Below, piece after piece: positions 51,072-63,395 of a stretch of 64,000 nucleotides of DNA. The stretch comes from Epiperipatus broadwayi (Eukaryota; Onychophora; Udeonychophora; Euonychophora; Peripatidae), in contig JAQFVV010006221.1 in the NCBI GenBank assembly GCA_028023455.1, forward strand, positions 9,777,011-9,841,010. The letters are read 5' to 3'. Position 1 is the stretch's first letter. The number at the start of each line of letters is the position of its first letter. The notes under the pieces were generated by a model. The model was not told the DNA's origin, ran no database searches, and saw only the letters and a program-made list of their open reading frames with translations. The position numbers were made by a program, and so were the translations under genes.

Positions 51072-51400
51072 ATTACACAGAGGCTAAACTCTCCATACAA
51101 TAGCACCCCTCAGCGCAAGTCAGAGTAATCAATTGATTATCTTTAAGGCTTTGGTGATGCTAAAGCTATTAATATATGCTAGATCTGAATTTGGTTCTGT
51201 CCCATATAGCTATTTGAGTTAGATATCTGGATGTAAAGACATTTTTATGTCTGAAAATTTCAGATTTTCCTCTCAATAATTACGTATTAAATAAGTGCTG
51301 GGTTTTGAGTTGATATTTTAGATCTACTGTCTGAATGTTCTAGCTCCTCACTGAGGTGAGCCATAAGCTCGAACAAAGCTTGTTTGAGCTATTGGTATGC
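51072..51400. repeat. F2-related element, diverged
   Basis: 51075-51130 carries the F2 end (AAACTCTCCATACAATAGCA, then AGTCAGAGTAATCAATTGAT). At 51345-51372, TCCTCACTGAGGTGAGCCAT then AAGCTCGAAC resembles the hammerhead-like segment, here with a canonical GAGC/GCTC helix II beginning with a G-C pair but with A9 replaced by T and no A15.1. The right terminus is not recognisable. Confidence 0.5.
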
Positions 51401-52062
51401 TCCCTATATTAAATTTTCTAGTTATGTATTCTGATGGATTAGCATTTAAGTGGTGCATCCAAAGTTATGTTTAAATAATTGCCCAAGCTGACAAAGGCTC
51501 AATAGTTAGCCTGATCTACAGAAGATATTTCTAATCCAATCACCAGATTGACTGGCTTTATATTTTGTACATGTCAAATCCAGTCACAAGATGGACTGTT
51601 GATTTTATTCTGATTTATTCTGTTAAGGTATTTTGATTGTGGATCATTCATGATGATTAATGGTTCATTTGAGCATTACTTACTTTTATATTGATAATGT
51701 TGATGGATTTGTAATTATACTTTTAGTTTCTCTAAAAGAAGTAACTCATCTCTTCTGAACTAAGGAATTAGCTGATTGATGTCTCAGAGAGATTTCTCAT
51801 CATCTCATGCTCTATGAATATATAACATTACTTATATATTTTCTATTTAATTGTTAAACATTGCTTTAACATTTATTTAATACTTTTATTACTGAAACAG
51901 TCAGTATTTTATTTCTATACCTATATACCCAAATCTGCATATATTAGACTAATTTTAAAAACAATAATTATGGTTATATATGCGTGCATATATTATAGCA
52001 TACATTGTTGAACGTGTATGTATATGTGTAATAAATCTGCATATGCACATATATATATATAA
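51401..52062. other. AT-rich spacer upstream of PLE copy 3
   Basis: No reverse transcriptase sequence could be recovered upstream of the endonuclease frame. Confidence 0.5.
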
Positions 52063-52425
52063 TTATTCTATTTAAATCAAAGTTGTGCAATATATAAATG
52101 GCTGTGCGTTTGTGGAAAGGTATATATTGGGGAATCTCAATGTACATTGGAGAAAAGATCAAAGGAGCATTTGTTGTTATATAAACGAGTACAAAAATCA
52201 AGACAAGAGAATGTTAGAAATGATGATGTATCACCATCAGTATTTTTTGATCATAATGTAACATGTAATTATGGTTTTGATTTTGATAAAGTTAAGATTT
52301 TGTGTATTGAAAGAAATAATAATAAACGCAAAATTAAAGAAGCTATGTTAATAAAAAGTGAAAAGCAACATTTGATAAACAGACAGGCTGCCAATATAAA
52401 AATTAATGAATTGTGGGAAAATTGA
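52063..52425 (+). pseudogene. Penelope-like element, GIY-YIG endonuclease (copy 3, 5'-truncated)
   Basis: An open frame from the stop at 52060-52062 to TGA at 52423-52425. It reads CVCGKVYIGESQCTLEKRSK then EHLLLYKR, the classical PLE form of the GIY-YIG nuclease: Cys-rich entry, YIGES, then Arg and KEH. The C-terminal part, with SPSVFFDHNV, DKVKILCIERNNNKRKIKEA and KQHLINRQAANIKINELW, aligns with the 34.7-34.9 kb copy. All hallmark residues are present, and the domain is uninterrupted. No ATG precedes the motif, consistent with truncation during insertion. Confidence 0.9.
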
Positions 52426-52470
52426 TGTATGATGTTTTACTTTTTGTTTACATTTGTAACGGTTTTTTTT

Positions 52471-52534
52471 AATACAATTTGAATCTAGTTGGTAACGACT
52501 ATAATACAATTTGAATCTAGTTGATAACGACTAC
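52471..52534 (+). repeat. 32-bp tandem repeat in the PLE 3' region
   Basis: Two units of AATACAATTTGAATCTAGTT plus 12 bases, at 52471-52502 and 52503-52534, differing at two positions. The GAAAGTACTTCT just after them also follows the 34.7-kb PLE copy, so this is PLE 3' sequence. Confidence 0.85.
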
Positions 52535-54549
52535 ATAGATAGTGGAAAGTACTTCTATTATATTTGTTTTTTAAAATATTGTTTTACTGTATTAATTATT
52601 GTATTGTTTTGAATAATTATATATATTTTATTATAATTGGAATACAGACATTGATTAATAATTTATATATATATATATTATTATTTACTAAATAAATGTA
52701 AACCTTGCTGTATGTGTAACCAAAACCTACATATATGCTAAAGAGAAATAATGTTATAGATTTAAAGCATTATAGATTTTCTTTTATTTTAAATATTATT
52801 GTAAAGTTAATATAGAAATTATAATATTTTTGCCTATAAAGATAAATTATGCTTAAATGTGTTACATATAGTGTAAGATGTTTACCAGGTTGTAGATTTG
52901 TTTTTCGTAAAAAATTAATTTAATAAAATTAATCCTTCTCACTATATTTTGACCTACTTAAAAGTTAAAAGTAAAAATAGATTTTAAAGTAGTTTTAAAT
53001 AAACTAACCTGGTCAAAATCGAGGAACCTACCTGTAAAAAAAATTGAATACTCAGCAGGAACCTCCAGATTCTTTAAAATATAGCAAACTGAATTAGAAA
53101 AACAGATCTGGAACTAAAACTAGTAAACAAGTTGTGATCAAAAAAAGAGAGGGGGGAGGCCAATATAAAAACCTTTTCCAGCTTTTTCAAAGGATTGTTA
53201 ATAAAGTATTGCTAGTATTCAATCTAAGAGTTATGAAATTATTCCTAATGAAATTTATAGGGTAGAAGGGCAATAGACTTGTTTTCTAATCCAGAGTATG
53301 GTCTACAAGATGTGGATACACCTGAACCAACAGCCCAGTAGCAGTAAAAGTGAGAAGATGCTCTAAGATCAAGTGACCATGCAAGATAACAAAAAATAAA
53401 ATGGTAACCGATTTCTGCAGATTTTATAATGAATATTTTAAACTAAATCTTCTAATTTCTTAAAGCTAGCTAAAATATTGTAAATGGCTGCAAAAAATGG
53501 GCTTTGGTTTTAAGGGCCACCCCATTACTCTTTTTTAAGACTGGAGCATAAAGATTCTGATATATTTTCCAGCTGTTCGTCCACCCAAACTAAAAGGTCT
53601 TATTTACAGCAAGTAGTATGGTCCAAGGGAACTAATTACTTAGTAATGAATCCCATGATTAAGCACACATTTGAGATGCACAGACTCAGATTGTATATTT
53701 TATAAACACCTTAGTATCTGAAGTCTTACTACCCACCATCAGTTCATCCCACCATGATAATTAATGTTTCAGCTTTGATCTGAAATAGAGTCTGTTTTCT
53801 AAGCTTATAGTCTATATAGAGAAATATGTTATTTGTTAAATAAAATATGTTAATTATAAATTATAATAATCACCTCTGCAAACTAACCAATGCAAATCTA
53901 ATACTCAGTAGCATAGCATAAGTAAGGCATAGATAATCATGAGCTAAAACTGTAATCAATTTCTAAGATTGTAACAATAAATATTCTGAATTAATTAAAC
54001 AGCCTGTAATCAGTAAAATCATCCTCACATGCGAGTGAGCTAATTTCATACATTTTCATCTAACATTACATTTCATTTTATTTAAATTTTGGCTAATGTT
54101 AAATTTGATTAAAATATAACTCTTCTTGGTCTCTCATTTTTTGCTCATTATTCATTAATTAAGTATTGATTATTACTTAGTTATTTATGAATCACAATCC
54201 AAATTTAGTGATATCTGTCGGTTGAGTCATGTCTATATAGCTATACTTTGTGAATATGTCAGTTTTAAATGATAGTATCATGTTTCACCATTGTGCTATT
54301 GCCAGCATGTAAATTAAAGGAATATGAGTGTAGCCTCATATATGTCATCCATAAGGTAGTACATCTTTGAGTGTTAGTAAAGTAACTGAGGTGAGACTGG
54401 ATTTGAGGTCTCAACAACCTCATTCCGATTAGCTTTGGGGTGATTTACTAAAACTCTAAATTTTGTTGCATGAATGTACAGATATGACCATTACATTAGT
54501 ATAATATCTTATCTTACTTGTATCTTATATTAAACCACTTTATTTGAAA
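52535..54549. other. AT-rich stretch without recognised genes
   Basis: The first 100 bp probably belong to the PLE 3' end. The part 53020-53760 is less AT-rich but shows no frame or motif. Confidence 0.45.
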
Positions 54550-54606
54550 TTGTTGACTGGGGTTGATGATGATTTGTCATCACCCATGAATACCCCATCG
54601 ACAACC
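54550..54606. repeat. short hairpin
   Basis: GTTGACTGGGGTTGATGATG pairs with the complement around CATCACCCATGAATACCCCA and CGACAAC. Two nested stems. Purpose unknown. Confidence 0.5.
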
Positions 54607-54639
54607 ATCCCGATACCCATCCTGTTATAATATATGTAT

Positions 54640-54945
54640 AAAAAATAGAAATTCATATAGCATAATTACTAGCCAAAACAACAACATTTTTACATAATTT
54701 TTTTACACAATCATGGTTTCATCTAATAACAAATAGACCTTTTCAAGTGAAACATACAACAAATATACAAAACAAAATAACCTTCCCATCATTCACTATT
54801 TTGTTTTGTATATATATGTTGTATGTTTCACTTGAAAAGATTTATTTGTTAATAGATAAAACCACGGTTGTATAAGAGTTTAGTAAAAAAATTATTATTT
54901 TGGCCAGTATTGTAATGTTATATGAATTTCTATTTTATTTTTAAT
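54640..54945. mobile_element. foldback element with AAATAGAAATTCATATA termini
   Basis: The outer termini (AATAGAAATTCATATAGC at the left, complement at the right) and long inner arms (CTTTTCAAGTGAAACATACA then ACA, against TGTTGTATGTTTCACTTGAA then AAG) give pairing over roughly 140 bp per side. No ORF. Confidence 0.85.
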
Positions 54946-55885
54946 TGCTAGTATAATGTTAGGCAGTATTTAATATATATATATATTGTAATGGGCTGTT
55001 TATTGTCACAAGAAGGGGGATGCATCTAATTATAGTTGGTCTTGGGGTCTTTGTTTAGAGTGCTGACAATGTTGTGATGAAATGCTTAGCCTATGATCAC
55101 ATCTACCTTCAACGAGCTAGATCAACATTTACTCATTAAATCTATATGTAATTTGGACTAGTCCATTTTGTCCATATTTCACCCTGTCTCCTTTCTGGCT
55201 TCATTATGCTCAGTATTTGAACTCATGCAAAATTTGCACTGTGGTATCCTAACTTCATTATATTAGACATTTGCATCCAAATAATTAGTAGGATAGCTAT
55301 AACGTTAAATTGAATTATTTAAATTTTTATAATATTATTTTAAAGGAAATCAAACTGTTTTTCCATATTTTTAAAATATCACTATATAAAAAGAGTGACC
55401 AATATTCATTTAATAGAATGTTTTTATTTTTTATGTCTATCTATTATTTTATTTATCTGATATATGTATTTTTTCAGTCAGCTAATTATTTACAAACATT
55501 GTAAAGAAATATATAAAACTTTCAACAAGAAGACAGACTCATTATCTGCCTTGATAAATTCTTAAATTCTATATTTCATGCTGAAGATACCACAATAAGT
55601 CAATGACTATTAAATTCTATTTCTAAGGCAGATAAATAAAATGATTAGAGATTATTAAACAACTGACATTTAAAAAAAGTAAAATCCAACTCGTTTTGGT
55701 GCTGAGGTTGGAAAAAAGAAATTTGTTTAGTATCTTACAAGTAGCCAATTTCTTACTCCATAAATGTGTTGTTGTTTGAAGGGATTTTAGGTTAACAATG
55801 ATTCAAAAAAGAGACTTTGATTTAAGGTATTTTTATAATAATGATGATTTTATATCTTGAATTAGTATTAAATTCAATATACTTA
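54946..55885. other. AT-rich spacer without recognised genes
   Basis: Short (AT)n at about 54973-54985. Nothing else recognised. Confidence 0.45.
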
Positions 55886-55886
55886 A

Positions 55887-57454
55887 TATTTGTATCATCA
55901 TCGTTATCAACCATTATCAATCCACTGCAGTATGAAGGTCTCTCCAAGTTTAATCCATCTTCTCCGATCTTTAGCTTCTCTTCTCCACATCACCCCTGCA
56001 CACTTTCTTATTTCATCCATCCATCTCACATGTGGTCTCTTTCTGGGTCTTTTACAATCTCTTGGAATCCAGTTTAAAATTTCAATTGTCCATCTATTAT
56101 CATCTCTTCTAACAATATGTCCAGCCCAACTCCACTTCAATCTTTTAATTTTTTCAATGAGGTCAGTAACACCTGTTTGTTCTCTTACCCATACATTGCA
56201 TTTACGATCTCTTCTTGTTACTCCCAACATACATCTCTCCATACTTCTTTGAGTGGTCTGAAGTCTCTGAATTGCTCTTCTATTAAGTGTCCAAGTCTCA
56301 GATCCATAAGTAAGAACTGGTAAAACACCTTTGTTAAAAACCTTCCTTTTCAAACACATAGGCATATTTCCTTTTAGTATCAAGTTATTTCTACCAAAAG
56401 CACTCCAACCAAGTTTAATTCTATGATTAATTTCCTCCATTATGTTTCCATCTATATTAATAATTTGACCAAGGTATTTGTAACTGTTAACTTCTTCTAA
56501 TTCATCATAATCAATCTTTATTTTCATATTTTGAGCAAATCGATTAAACATTACTTTAGTCTTTTTAACATTTATCTTTAGTCCTACTTTCCTACTTTCA
56601 TCTGATAATTCCTGCAACATTTCCTGCAGATCTGAAGCATTATTTGCAAAAACAACTACATCATCTGCGAAATCTAAATGACTTAAATAATCACCATTTA
56701 CTTTCACTCCTTTAGTTTCCCGTTTTAATCCACAAAATACTTCATGCAGCACTGCTGTAAAAAGTTTTGGAGATATGGAGTCACCTTGTCTTACACCTTT
56801 CTCAATGTTGACTTTCCCAGTGTCATTATGTAATCTAATTGTTGCTGTTGCATTTTTATAAATATTCTTTAAAATATGACAATATCCTGGATCTATACCT
56901 TGATGATCTAATGCTTTAATCACTGAAGAAATGTTTATAGAATCAAATGCCTTTTCATAATCTACAAATCCAAAACATAATGACAACTCATATTCATTTG
57001 TCTTTTCTATAACTTCTCTCAACATCTGGATATGACCTACTGTACTAAAACCACTTTTAAATCTGGCTTGTTCTCTTGGTTGGTGGAAATCCAATGTTCT
57101 CTGTAGACGAGTAGTAATTATCTTGGTAAAGATTTTATATAAAACTGATAAAAGGCTGATAAGTCTGTAATTTCTAATATCTTCTTTATCACCTTTTTTA
57201 AATATTAATATTATTACTGCATTCTTCCAATCATCCGATACATCTTTATCATTTAGACATTTGGTATATAACTTTGCTAAAAATTTTTCTATTTCTTCAC
57301 CTGCTTCTTTTAATATATCAATTATAATTCCATCATTACCTGGATCCTTTCCTTTCTTCATACATTTAATTGCATGTCTCACTTCTTCATTTAAAATTCT
57401 GGGCAATTTGGAAGATGTAAAATAAAGCTTACAATGATCAATGTTATTAAACAA
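55887..57454 (-). CDS. RTE-type LINE reverse transcriptase (5'-truncated, long open frame)
   Basis: Coding part 55907-57454, 515 codons without a stop. It copies LINE RNA at the insertion site. The protein starts within the region before the RT. Fingers: GKDPGNDGI (35-43) and NYRLISLLSVLYKI (95-108, usually NYRPIS). Motif A: FVDYEKAFDSI (163-173). Motif B: GVRQGDSISP (220-229). Motif C: FADDVVVF (262-269), with both catalytic Asp intact. Then YKYLG (326-330) and the RTE-specific C-terminus with SMERCMLGVTRRDRKCN (404-420), KWSWAGHIVRRDDNRW (440-455) and LQWIDNG at the end. The N-terminal AP-endonuclease is missing and the upstream sequence is unrelated, so the copy is 5'-truncated and cannot be autonomous. 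The apparent ATG is incidental. The 3' UTR ends near 55887 in a GATGATAC-like tail. The P-to-L and G-to-R (QARF) changes suggest mild decay. It is by far the youngest-looking element here. Confidence 0.96.
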
Positions 57455-57520
57455 CTATTTCTTTGCAGCTTTAATTCAGTATATATAATAAAATAAAACA
57501 AGTATTTTTAACATTACACA

Positions 57521-57672
57521 CACACACTCACACACACACACATATATATATATATCATTAAAAACCAGAGCAACACTTAGTCAATCCAAATGTCAATAAC
57601 AATCAACAATTTGTAACTGTTGTCAAGGCAACCTTTTTTTTTAACAACAAGGGTGGAATCCTACCCTTATTA
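57521..57672. repeat. (CA)n(TA)n tract followed by F4 repeat, copy 3
   Basis: Microsatellite about 57521-57555, then F4 at 57556-57672 with CAATCAACAATTTGTAACTG and GTTGTCAAGGCAACC. It lies just outside the 5' breakpoint of the RTE. Confidence 0.75.
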
Positions 57673-57934
57673 ATGATCTAATATACTTATATAGACACTA
57701 AAGATTGCAACTTGATCGCAGAGATTGAAATTAGTGTATAAAATTATTGTAAAGGCATGACAAACAATCGCAAATTGCAGTGAATGATGAATTACTGTAT
57801 GCCCAACATTTGTTCTATAGCATTAATTGTTAAACTTATGCTTTCATTAAATAAGAACTTGCAATATTATTAACCAATCTTTATGCTAATTTTTATGTCT
57901 TCTTTAATTTTTACCATATTTTATTTCATGTAAT

Positions 57935-58165
57935 TAGAAGGGATTTGAGCACAGATTTTTAAGTTCCCTTCAACTATCCACTCCATCTTATATAACCGAT
58001 ACACATGAACCACATACATGTGAAAAAAATAAATGATATTCACTATATGTATTTCATGCTGAACCAACACTCATCAGTTGGTCCAGATTTTACTTTTTTT
58101 TCCATACCATCTAGATATGTTATTTTAACGTTATTCGGCATAATTGCATATATATATATATTGAA
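57935..58165. repeat. F3 repeat, copy 4, plus (TA)n
   Basis: Matches 63190-63362: CATCTTATATAACCGATACA, CACATACATGTGA, then TGCTGAACCAACACTCATCA. Followed by a short (TA)n tract at 58149-58161. Confidence 0.8.
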
Positions 58166-58954
58166 TTGAATATTCCATGGACAATAATAATCAGTTGCCA
58201 AAATCAGGCGGAGGAAAGAATAGAGAACATCATTAAGATAGTAGAAAAAGAAGAGATTAATAGCATATATTTTTTGGTTTTAAAAGCTAGTTTTAAATAA
58301 ACAAGCTCAATTTATTATTTATGTATACACCTACATATGCAGACACATTAAATTGTTTGTGTGTGTATGTTTGTGAGTGAAGATTAAAGTTTCAACCTTG
58401 CTTTTAAAAAAATGTAAAGGTCTAAGTTCAAATCTAAATTTTAAATAAATTCTAAATAAGGTTTTTTTTTTTTTTATCAAATCTTTCTTTTGGTAAACAT
58501 TTAATTAAGGTTTATTATCAAAGTTTCAAGATAAAAAGTTTTAACTAAGTCTATTTTGATAAATATATTTTTGAAAGACAATAGAATTAGTTAATTATAT
58601 TTAAGACTGATTGATATGTGATTTGGTGAATAAACCAGATAATTTATTAATTTCATAAACAGTGAAAAAATAAGGATAATTATCTTCCAGCTCTAGAAGA
58701 TGAGTCTGTCTGCATTATTTCTCATAGATTTTTCTTTATAAAAGCTTAAAAAGAACCAATGTAAAGCACTAGCAAGACTTTACTGCTAACTAAAATATCT
58801 GCTAAATAAAGTGAGTAAATAGAAAACCCCTAGGATCCCTCTTACTTGAATTGTCTCCCTCATCCAAAATGGTACGTTGAGGATTTCCTTCCATGTTTAT
58901 CTACTATTAATCATTATTACAAACTATAGAAAGTAATTATCCTTTCCTCACAAA
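58166..58954. other. AT-rich spacer
   Basis: Nothing recognised. Confidence 0.4.
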
Positions 58955-59161
58955 CACCATTAAACATTGGTGTGTTTAATTTGCAAAGATGTTCTTGCTC
59001 CAGTTGCAAAGAAACAAGAGTGGTCATCTTATTCCAAATCAGTACTTGTGAAGAAAGGACAATTACTTTCCGTAGTTTATTGCAATCTAAAACATAGCAC
59101 TTATAAAACTGATGAAGTGTTAATCATTATCCAAACTAGCTGCATGAATTACTCAATTTAG
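58955..59161 (+). pseudogene. possible zinc-finger (CLIC-type) transposon-derived fragment
   Basis: A frame containing LVCLICKDVLAPVAKKQ and, 37 residues on, VYCNLKHSTYKTDEV. A CLIC pair near the start followed by an NLKxH segment is reminiscent of the BED-like finger at the N-terminus of hAT-derived proteins (ZBED5/SCAND3-like). The spacing is wrong and one His is missing, so it is at best a broken remnant. No transposase core is seen nearby. Confidence 0.22.
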
Positions 59162-60802
59162 GAAAATTTACAAGAGTATAATTTTTATTGAATATGGTAC
59201 CTTGTGCAAGAAATGTACTTTTTTTTATCTATGCAATATATATTTTTCCAATAAAAACATTGGTGCATAGATGGTCTGCTACTTTAAACACACCCATTTT
59301 CTCTTTCCCAATCATCAGTTTGTGATATTTCATACTTTTTAATGGACAATTCATCTCACCAATATCATACATTCATCCACATTCACATAGTGTTTTATAG
59401 GTACAGTTTTTAATTTTCAGCATTTTAAATTTAAGTTTAAAATGTTAGAATTTTTTGTAGTGTGGTATAGTTTTGGAAATTTTTCTAATGTTATATTGGA
59501 AAATGCAAAAATATTACATAGTGAGGCAAAGTACTAAGAAGAAAATTCAAATAAACTTCATAAGATAACCTAGTTTAATAATACAGAATGTCTGGAAGCT
59601 ACAAATTAATATCACTCTTAAGGAAAAGTGGAGAAATTAGAAGGATCCTCATAGGTAAATGTATGAATTTTCTACTGGATGTTGCCTTTAGTAGAATAGC
59701 TCAATTAGAGTGTTATCTTAAATTGAACATTCATGACCCAAATATCTAGTTTAAACTACCATGGGAGCATTGTCAGGGGGCAGACTGCTAATATCTGAAG
59801 AGGAGAAAGTAATAACACCACTCAAAACATTGATTTATATACTAACCTGTGTGCTATTATTAATAGTTAAATGTATTTGAAAATTTCAATAAAGTTAGAA
59901 TTTTTCTAAAGACATTCAATATTTAATATTAGATAATAGAAATAGTCCAATATATATATATATGTATTTTTCTGTTATTTTAAACGTCATCCGAATTTTA
60001 TTTATTAACATAAAAGCTATTCTATAATAAATATAATGATAATTTAATATAATCAAAACATTTAATATTGGTGATAAAAATTAATGTAAATAAAGGAAAA
60101 TTAGTTTTAAATACAATAGAAATAAATTTAAATCAACCTGCTAATTAATATTTAATTGAGTAATTATTTATTAACCTTTATTGCCAATTATATGTCCATT
60201 GACTGGTTTTATTATAAAATAAATATTCAAAAGTTAGAATAAATTTCAATAAATGATATCATTTTTTTAAACTTAATATCTAACATAAATAATTTTTTAA
60301 AGCTAAATCTCAGATATTTTTGAAATAATATAAAAAGGTATAAAATTCCAATTATATCGCAAATAAATGAACTTATTAATGTAGTATTTTGGTATTCTCG
60401 ATAAATTTTATTTTGTTGAGACTGGTAATTAAGTTTAAAACACTTTAAACGATATATATATTATTAATCCCTGTAGTAAAGATTTTCTCTCATCAACTGT
60501 AAATTATATTTTTTATCGTCTTTCATACTAGTAAATAATGCTAATGTTTGAAACTGAGGGAAACATTAAAAAAAAAAAACATTTACAAAGTTTACATAAT
60601 TATTTTATTTGTTAAAAGATTTATTTACTTTGAAAATGAAATTTACATCGTAATTAATATACTCAACTTGGAAAAAAAAATAGAAGAATTTATAAATCTT
60701 ATCAAATAGAAAAAAAAAATGTACTAAAATTATTGTTATAGCAAAAATTAATCTACAAATACATTCCCCAATATAATAAAATAATACAAGTTGTTTTTCA
60801 CA
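59162..60802. other. AT-rich stretch without recognised genes
   Basis: Nothing recognised on either strand. Confidence 0.45.
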
Positions 60803-61537
60803 GAGGATGTGATGAGATGCACTGTGATTTCTCCTTAAACAGGATCAGGAATCTCTCATCAACTATGCCCAGAGAAACCTGTTAGCCACTTTATCTTCCA
60901 TTCCCACTCTAAATTTTCCCATATTCTGCTCCATCCCATTTCCACAACATAATCTTTGTCACCTCTATGGCCTTTATATCTAAATCCCTTTTTTCTTTTC
61001 CCAAACCCAGCATAAACACCAATAACCCACTTTCTGTATAATCACTTTTTTCATATTTATTCTTCCATAACTTCATTATTTGTATCCTTTCTGTTTTCAA
61101 GCATTTACATTCAATTAACAGATGCCTAATACTTTCTATTCCTGCCTTATACAATTTAAAAACTAAATCACCCATATTTTTCCATTTACATGTATATTCT
61201 CTTGTCGCTAAAGATCCCATTTGAGCCTTAAACAATAAATTACTTTCCTTACTATTATCATACATTAACTTGCACCTAATTAATGTTCTGTTTACTTCTA
61301 TATATATTTAAACTCATTTTACTCTCCATACTAGTTCTCCATCTCTCTAACTTTTTATTCTTATTAATGAATTTATTCTTTTATCCCATTCCTTATCACT
61401 ATAACACTCAACAATCCTCCTAACACAATCATCCCATCTTTTTGTACAAATATACTGATATGAATTCTTTATCCAAATCTTTTGCATACCACATTACCTT
61501 TCTCACCCATCTTGTTGCCTGCCCTTTTCTTGTAACC
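60803..61537 (-). pseudogene. LINE 3' end, copy B (C-terminal ORF2 plus 3' UTR)
   Basis: The same family as the 6.6-8.3 kb copies. A 118-codon open frame (60909-61265) reads ATREYTCKWKNMGDLVFKLY, GIESIRHLLIECKC and LWKNKYEKSDYTESG, ending KWDGAEYGKI. Upstream, after a frame change, DDCVRRIVECYSDKEWDK (about 61390-61440) matches copy A. The first cysteine pair of the Cx2C-H-C segment is replaced by Phe and Tyr. Breaks off 5' at about 61537. The 3' UTR (CAGGAATCTCTCATCAACTA complement) extends to 60803. Confidence 0.88.
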
Positions 61538-61839
61538 CATCAGCAACCATTAATTAAGCAATAATTCTTTAAAATACAAAATTAAAATTCACTATTAAAA
61601 GTTGAAAACAAGTTCATCATTAAAAGAAGTCTTTTTTCTGGGCAATAAAATAAATCTCAATTTCAAATATTGCTTATGTGTTAACTATTTTAATATTATA
61701 ACGAACATCAGACATAAGCAATGTACTAAAAGCCTTTTAATATGTTTTCTTTTTAGTTTTAGAATTCCACTATATAAATAATATTTATTAATTGATTTAT
61801 TTATTAAATTAAATTAAACGAATTCAAAAGATAATGATA

Positions 61840-61979
61840 TAAATGATTAGATTTTTTTTTCTCATATGTCATAGCATCAGCCGAGACGCGAACCCACAAC
61901 CGTCTGCAACCAACTACTTGCTTGCAAGGCTGCTGCAATGACCTCTCGGCTAACAACGTTTGACTAAATGATTAGATTT
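61840..61979 (-). mobile_element. tRNA-derived SINE, copy 4, with 15-bp target-site duplication
   Basis: Body 61855-61964, bracketed by perfect direct repeats TAAATGATTAGATTT at 61840-61854 and 61965-61979. The inner T-run is the A-tail, so the element is on the minus strand. The sequence is nearest to copy 3 (shared GTCTGCAACCAACTACTTGC). Confidence 0.92.
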
Positions 61980-63189
61980 GAAAATCCAAATTGCCTCTTG
62001 GGATTCTAAAGCAGCATGTTATTCTTTCTTCAAAAATCTGTTGCATAAAGTATATGACAGAGAGGATAAAAGCAGACATTGTTTTGAGAAAAATATGCCC
62101 TACAAATACAAGGACAGGTTAGAAAGGGCAGAGAGGGTTATTTGATGAAGATAATCTGTTTTTTAATTTTGAGAAATTAATAAAAATTTAATCAAAAACT
62201 CGACAATTTTATTAGATATGGTGATAGAATATAAATCACTGACAGGTTGGGAGTAAACAGTATGGAATTTATACTAAAAAAAATGAAAGCCATTTTGAGA
62301 AATATTTAATTGTGAAATAATTTATGCATTCTATAAACAGGGTTATGTCTTAATTAAACAAGATGAGCTTAACCAGATTAAGTTTATATATTTATAGTAA
62401 AATTTATAAAAAATATTTGAAATTGCAAGATAATACAATTAAATAAGCCAATTCCAGAAGTCTGTGCTACAATACTAAGATTCTGTTAAATCTTCCTTAT
62501 AATTAATTTATCATCCTTTAAATTAACATCTGCTAGCTTACCTTATTTTGTTAAAATTATAATTTCTTTACAATATGCATAAAATACTTGACAAATTAAA
62601 TGTTTGTTCTATATCACTGATCACATGTTTCAACTTCATTTTTATGACATATTTTCATGTTTTTAAAACCACATATCAGGTGATACATACAAATGTCATT
62701 TATAATTTTATCTATCCTCATTACCAAGTCTGATCTCAAACATGTTAAATAAATAATATTCTACAAAGTACCATTACCCTTTTTAATTTCTAAAAATTCA
62801 GACATTTTAAAATTTGTTTTGAAAATAAAATGGAAGAAATTAATAGGTGTGTAAATTGTCTGATTATTACCATAGAAACATGATTTCTAGTAATATAGCA
62901 CAATTGTTTTCTATCCGTATAAGTGACAACTTTTTCAGCTCTCTCAAATAAATTTCCAGATAATAATAAAATAATACCTGTATAAAAAAAGCAAAGTGAA
63001 TAATCCAGTCATGTATATATATTCTACATAAAGCTGTTTATAGAATATGAAGTTGTTCAATTTTTGGTCTCCTGATTGATTTGGGGCAACTACAAAAGTC
63101 ACTAACTTTTTGAAATCTTAAAGGCACTCTTCAAACAGTTATTTAACTTTAATATTTGAATATAAGTATAATGCATATACTGAACTTTA
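61980..63189. other. AT-rich stretch without recognised genes
   Basis: Nothing recognised. Confidence 0.45.
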
Positions 63190-63361
63190 TATGTAATTAG
63201 AGATTTGAACACTGACTTTCAAGCTCATTTTAGCTATCCATTCCATCATATATAACAGATACACGTGGCCACATACATGTGAGAAGGACAAATGATCTTT
63301 AATATATGTATTTCATGCTGAACCAGTCACTACCATCAGTTGGTCCAGATCATCATCTCTT

Positions 63362-63393
<32 letters not shown>

Positions 63394-63395
63394 TG
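63190..63395. repeat. F3 repeat, copy 5, plus (CA)n(TA)n
   Basis: 63190-63362 matches copies at 5.5, 20.4 and 58.0 kb (GAGATTTGAACACTGACTTT, CATGCTGAACCAG, CAGTTGGTCCAGATCATCAT). It ends in a CA/TA microsatellite at 63362-63393. Confidence 0.8.

Noticed and set aside
55841-56323. Plus-strand frames of 68-120 codons
   Set aside because: They lie antisense to the RTE reverse transcriptase, which explains their openness.
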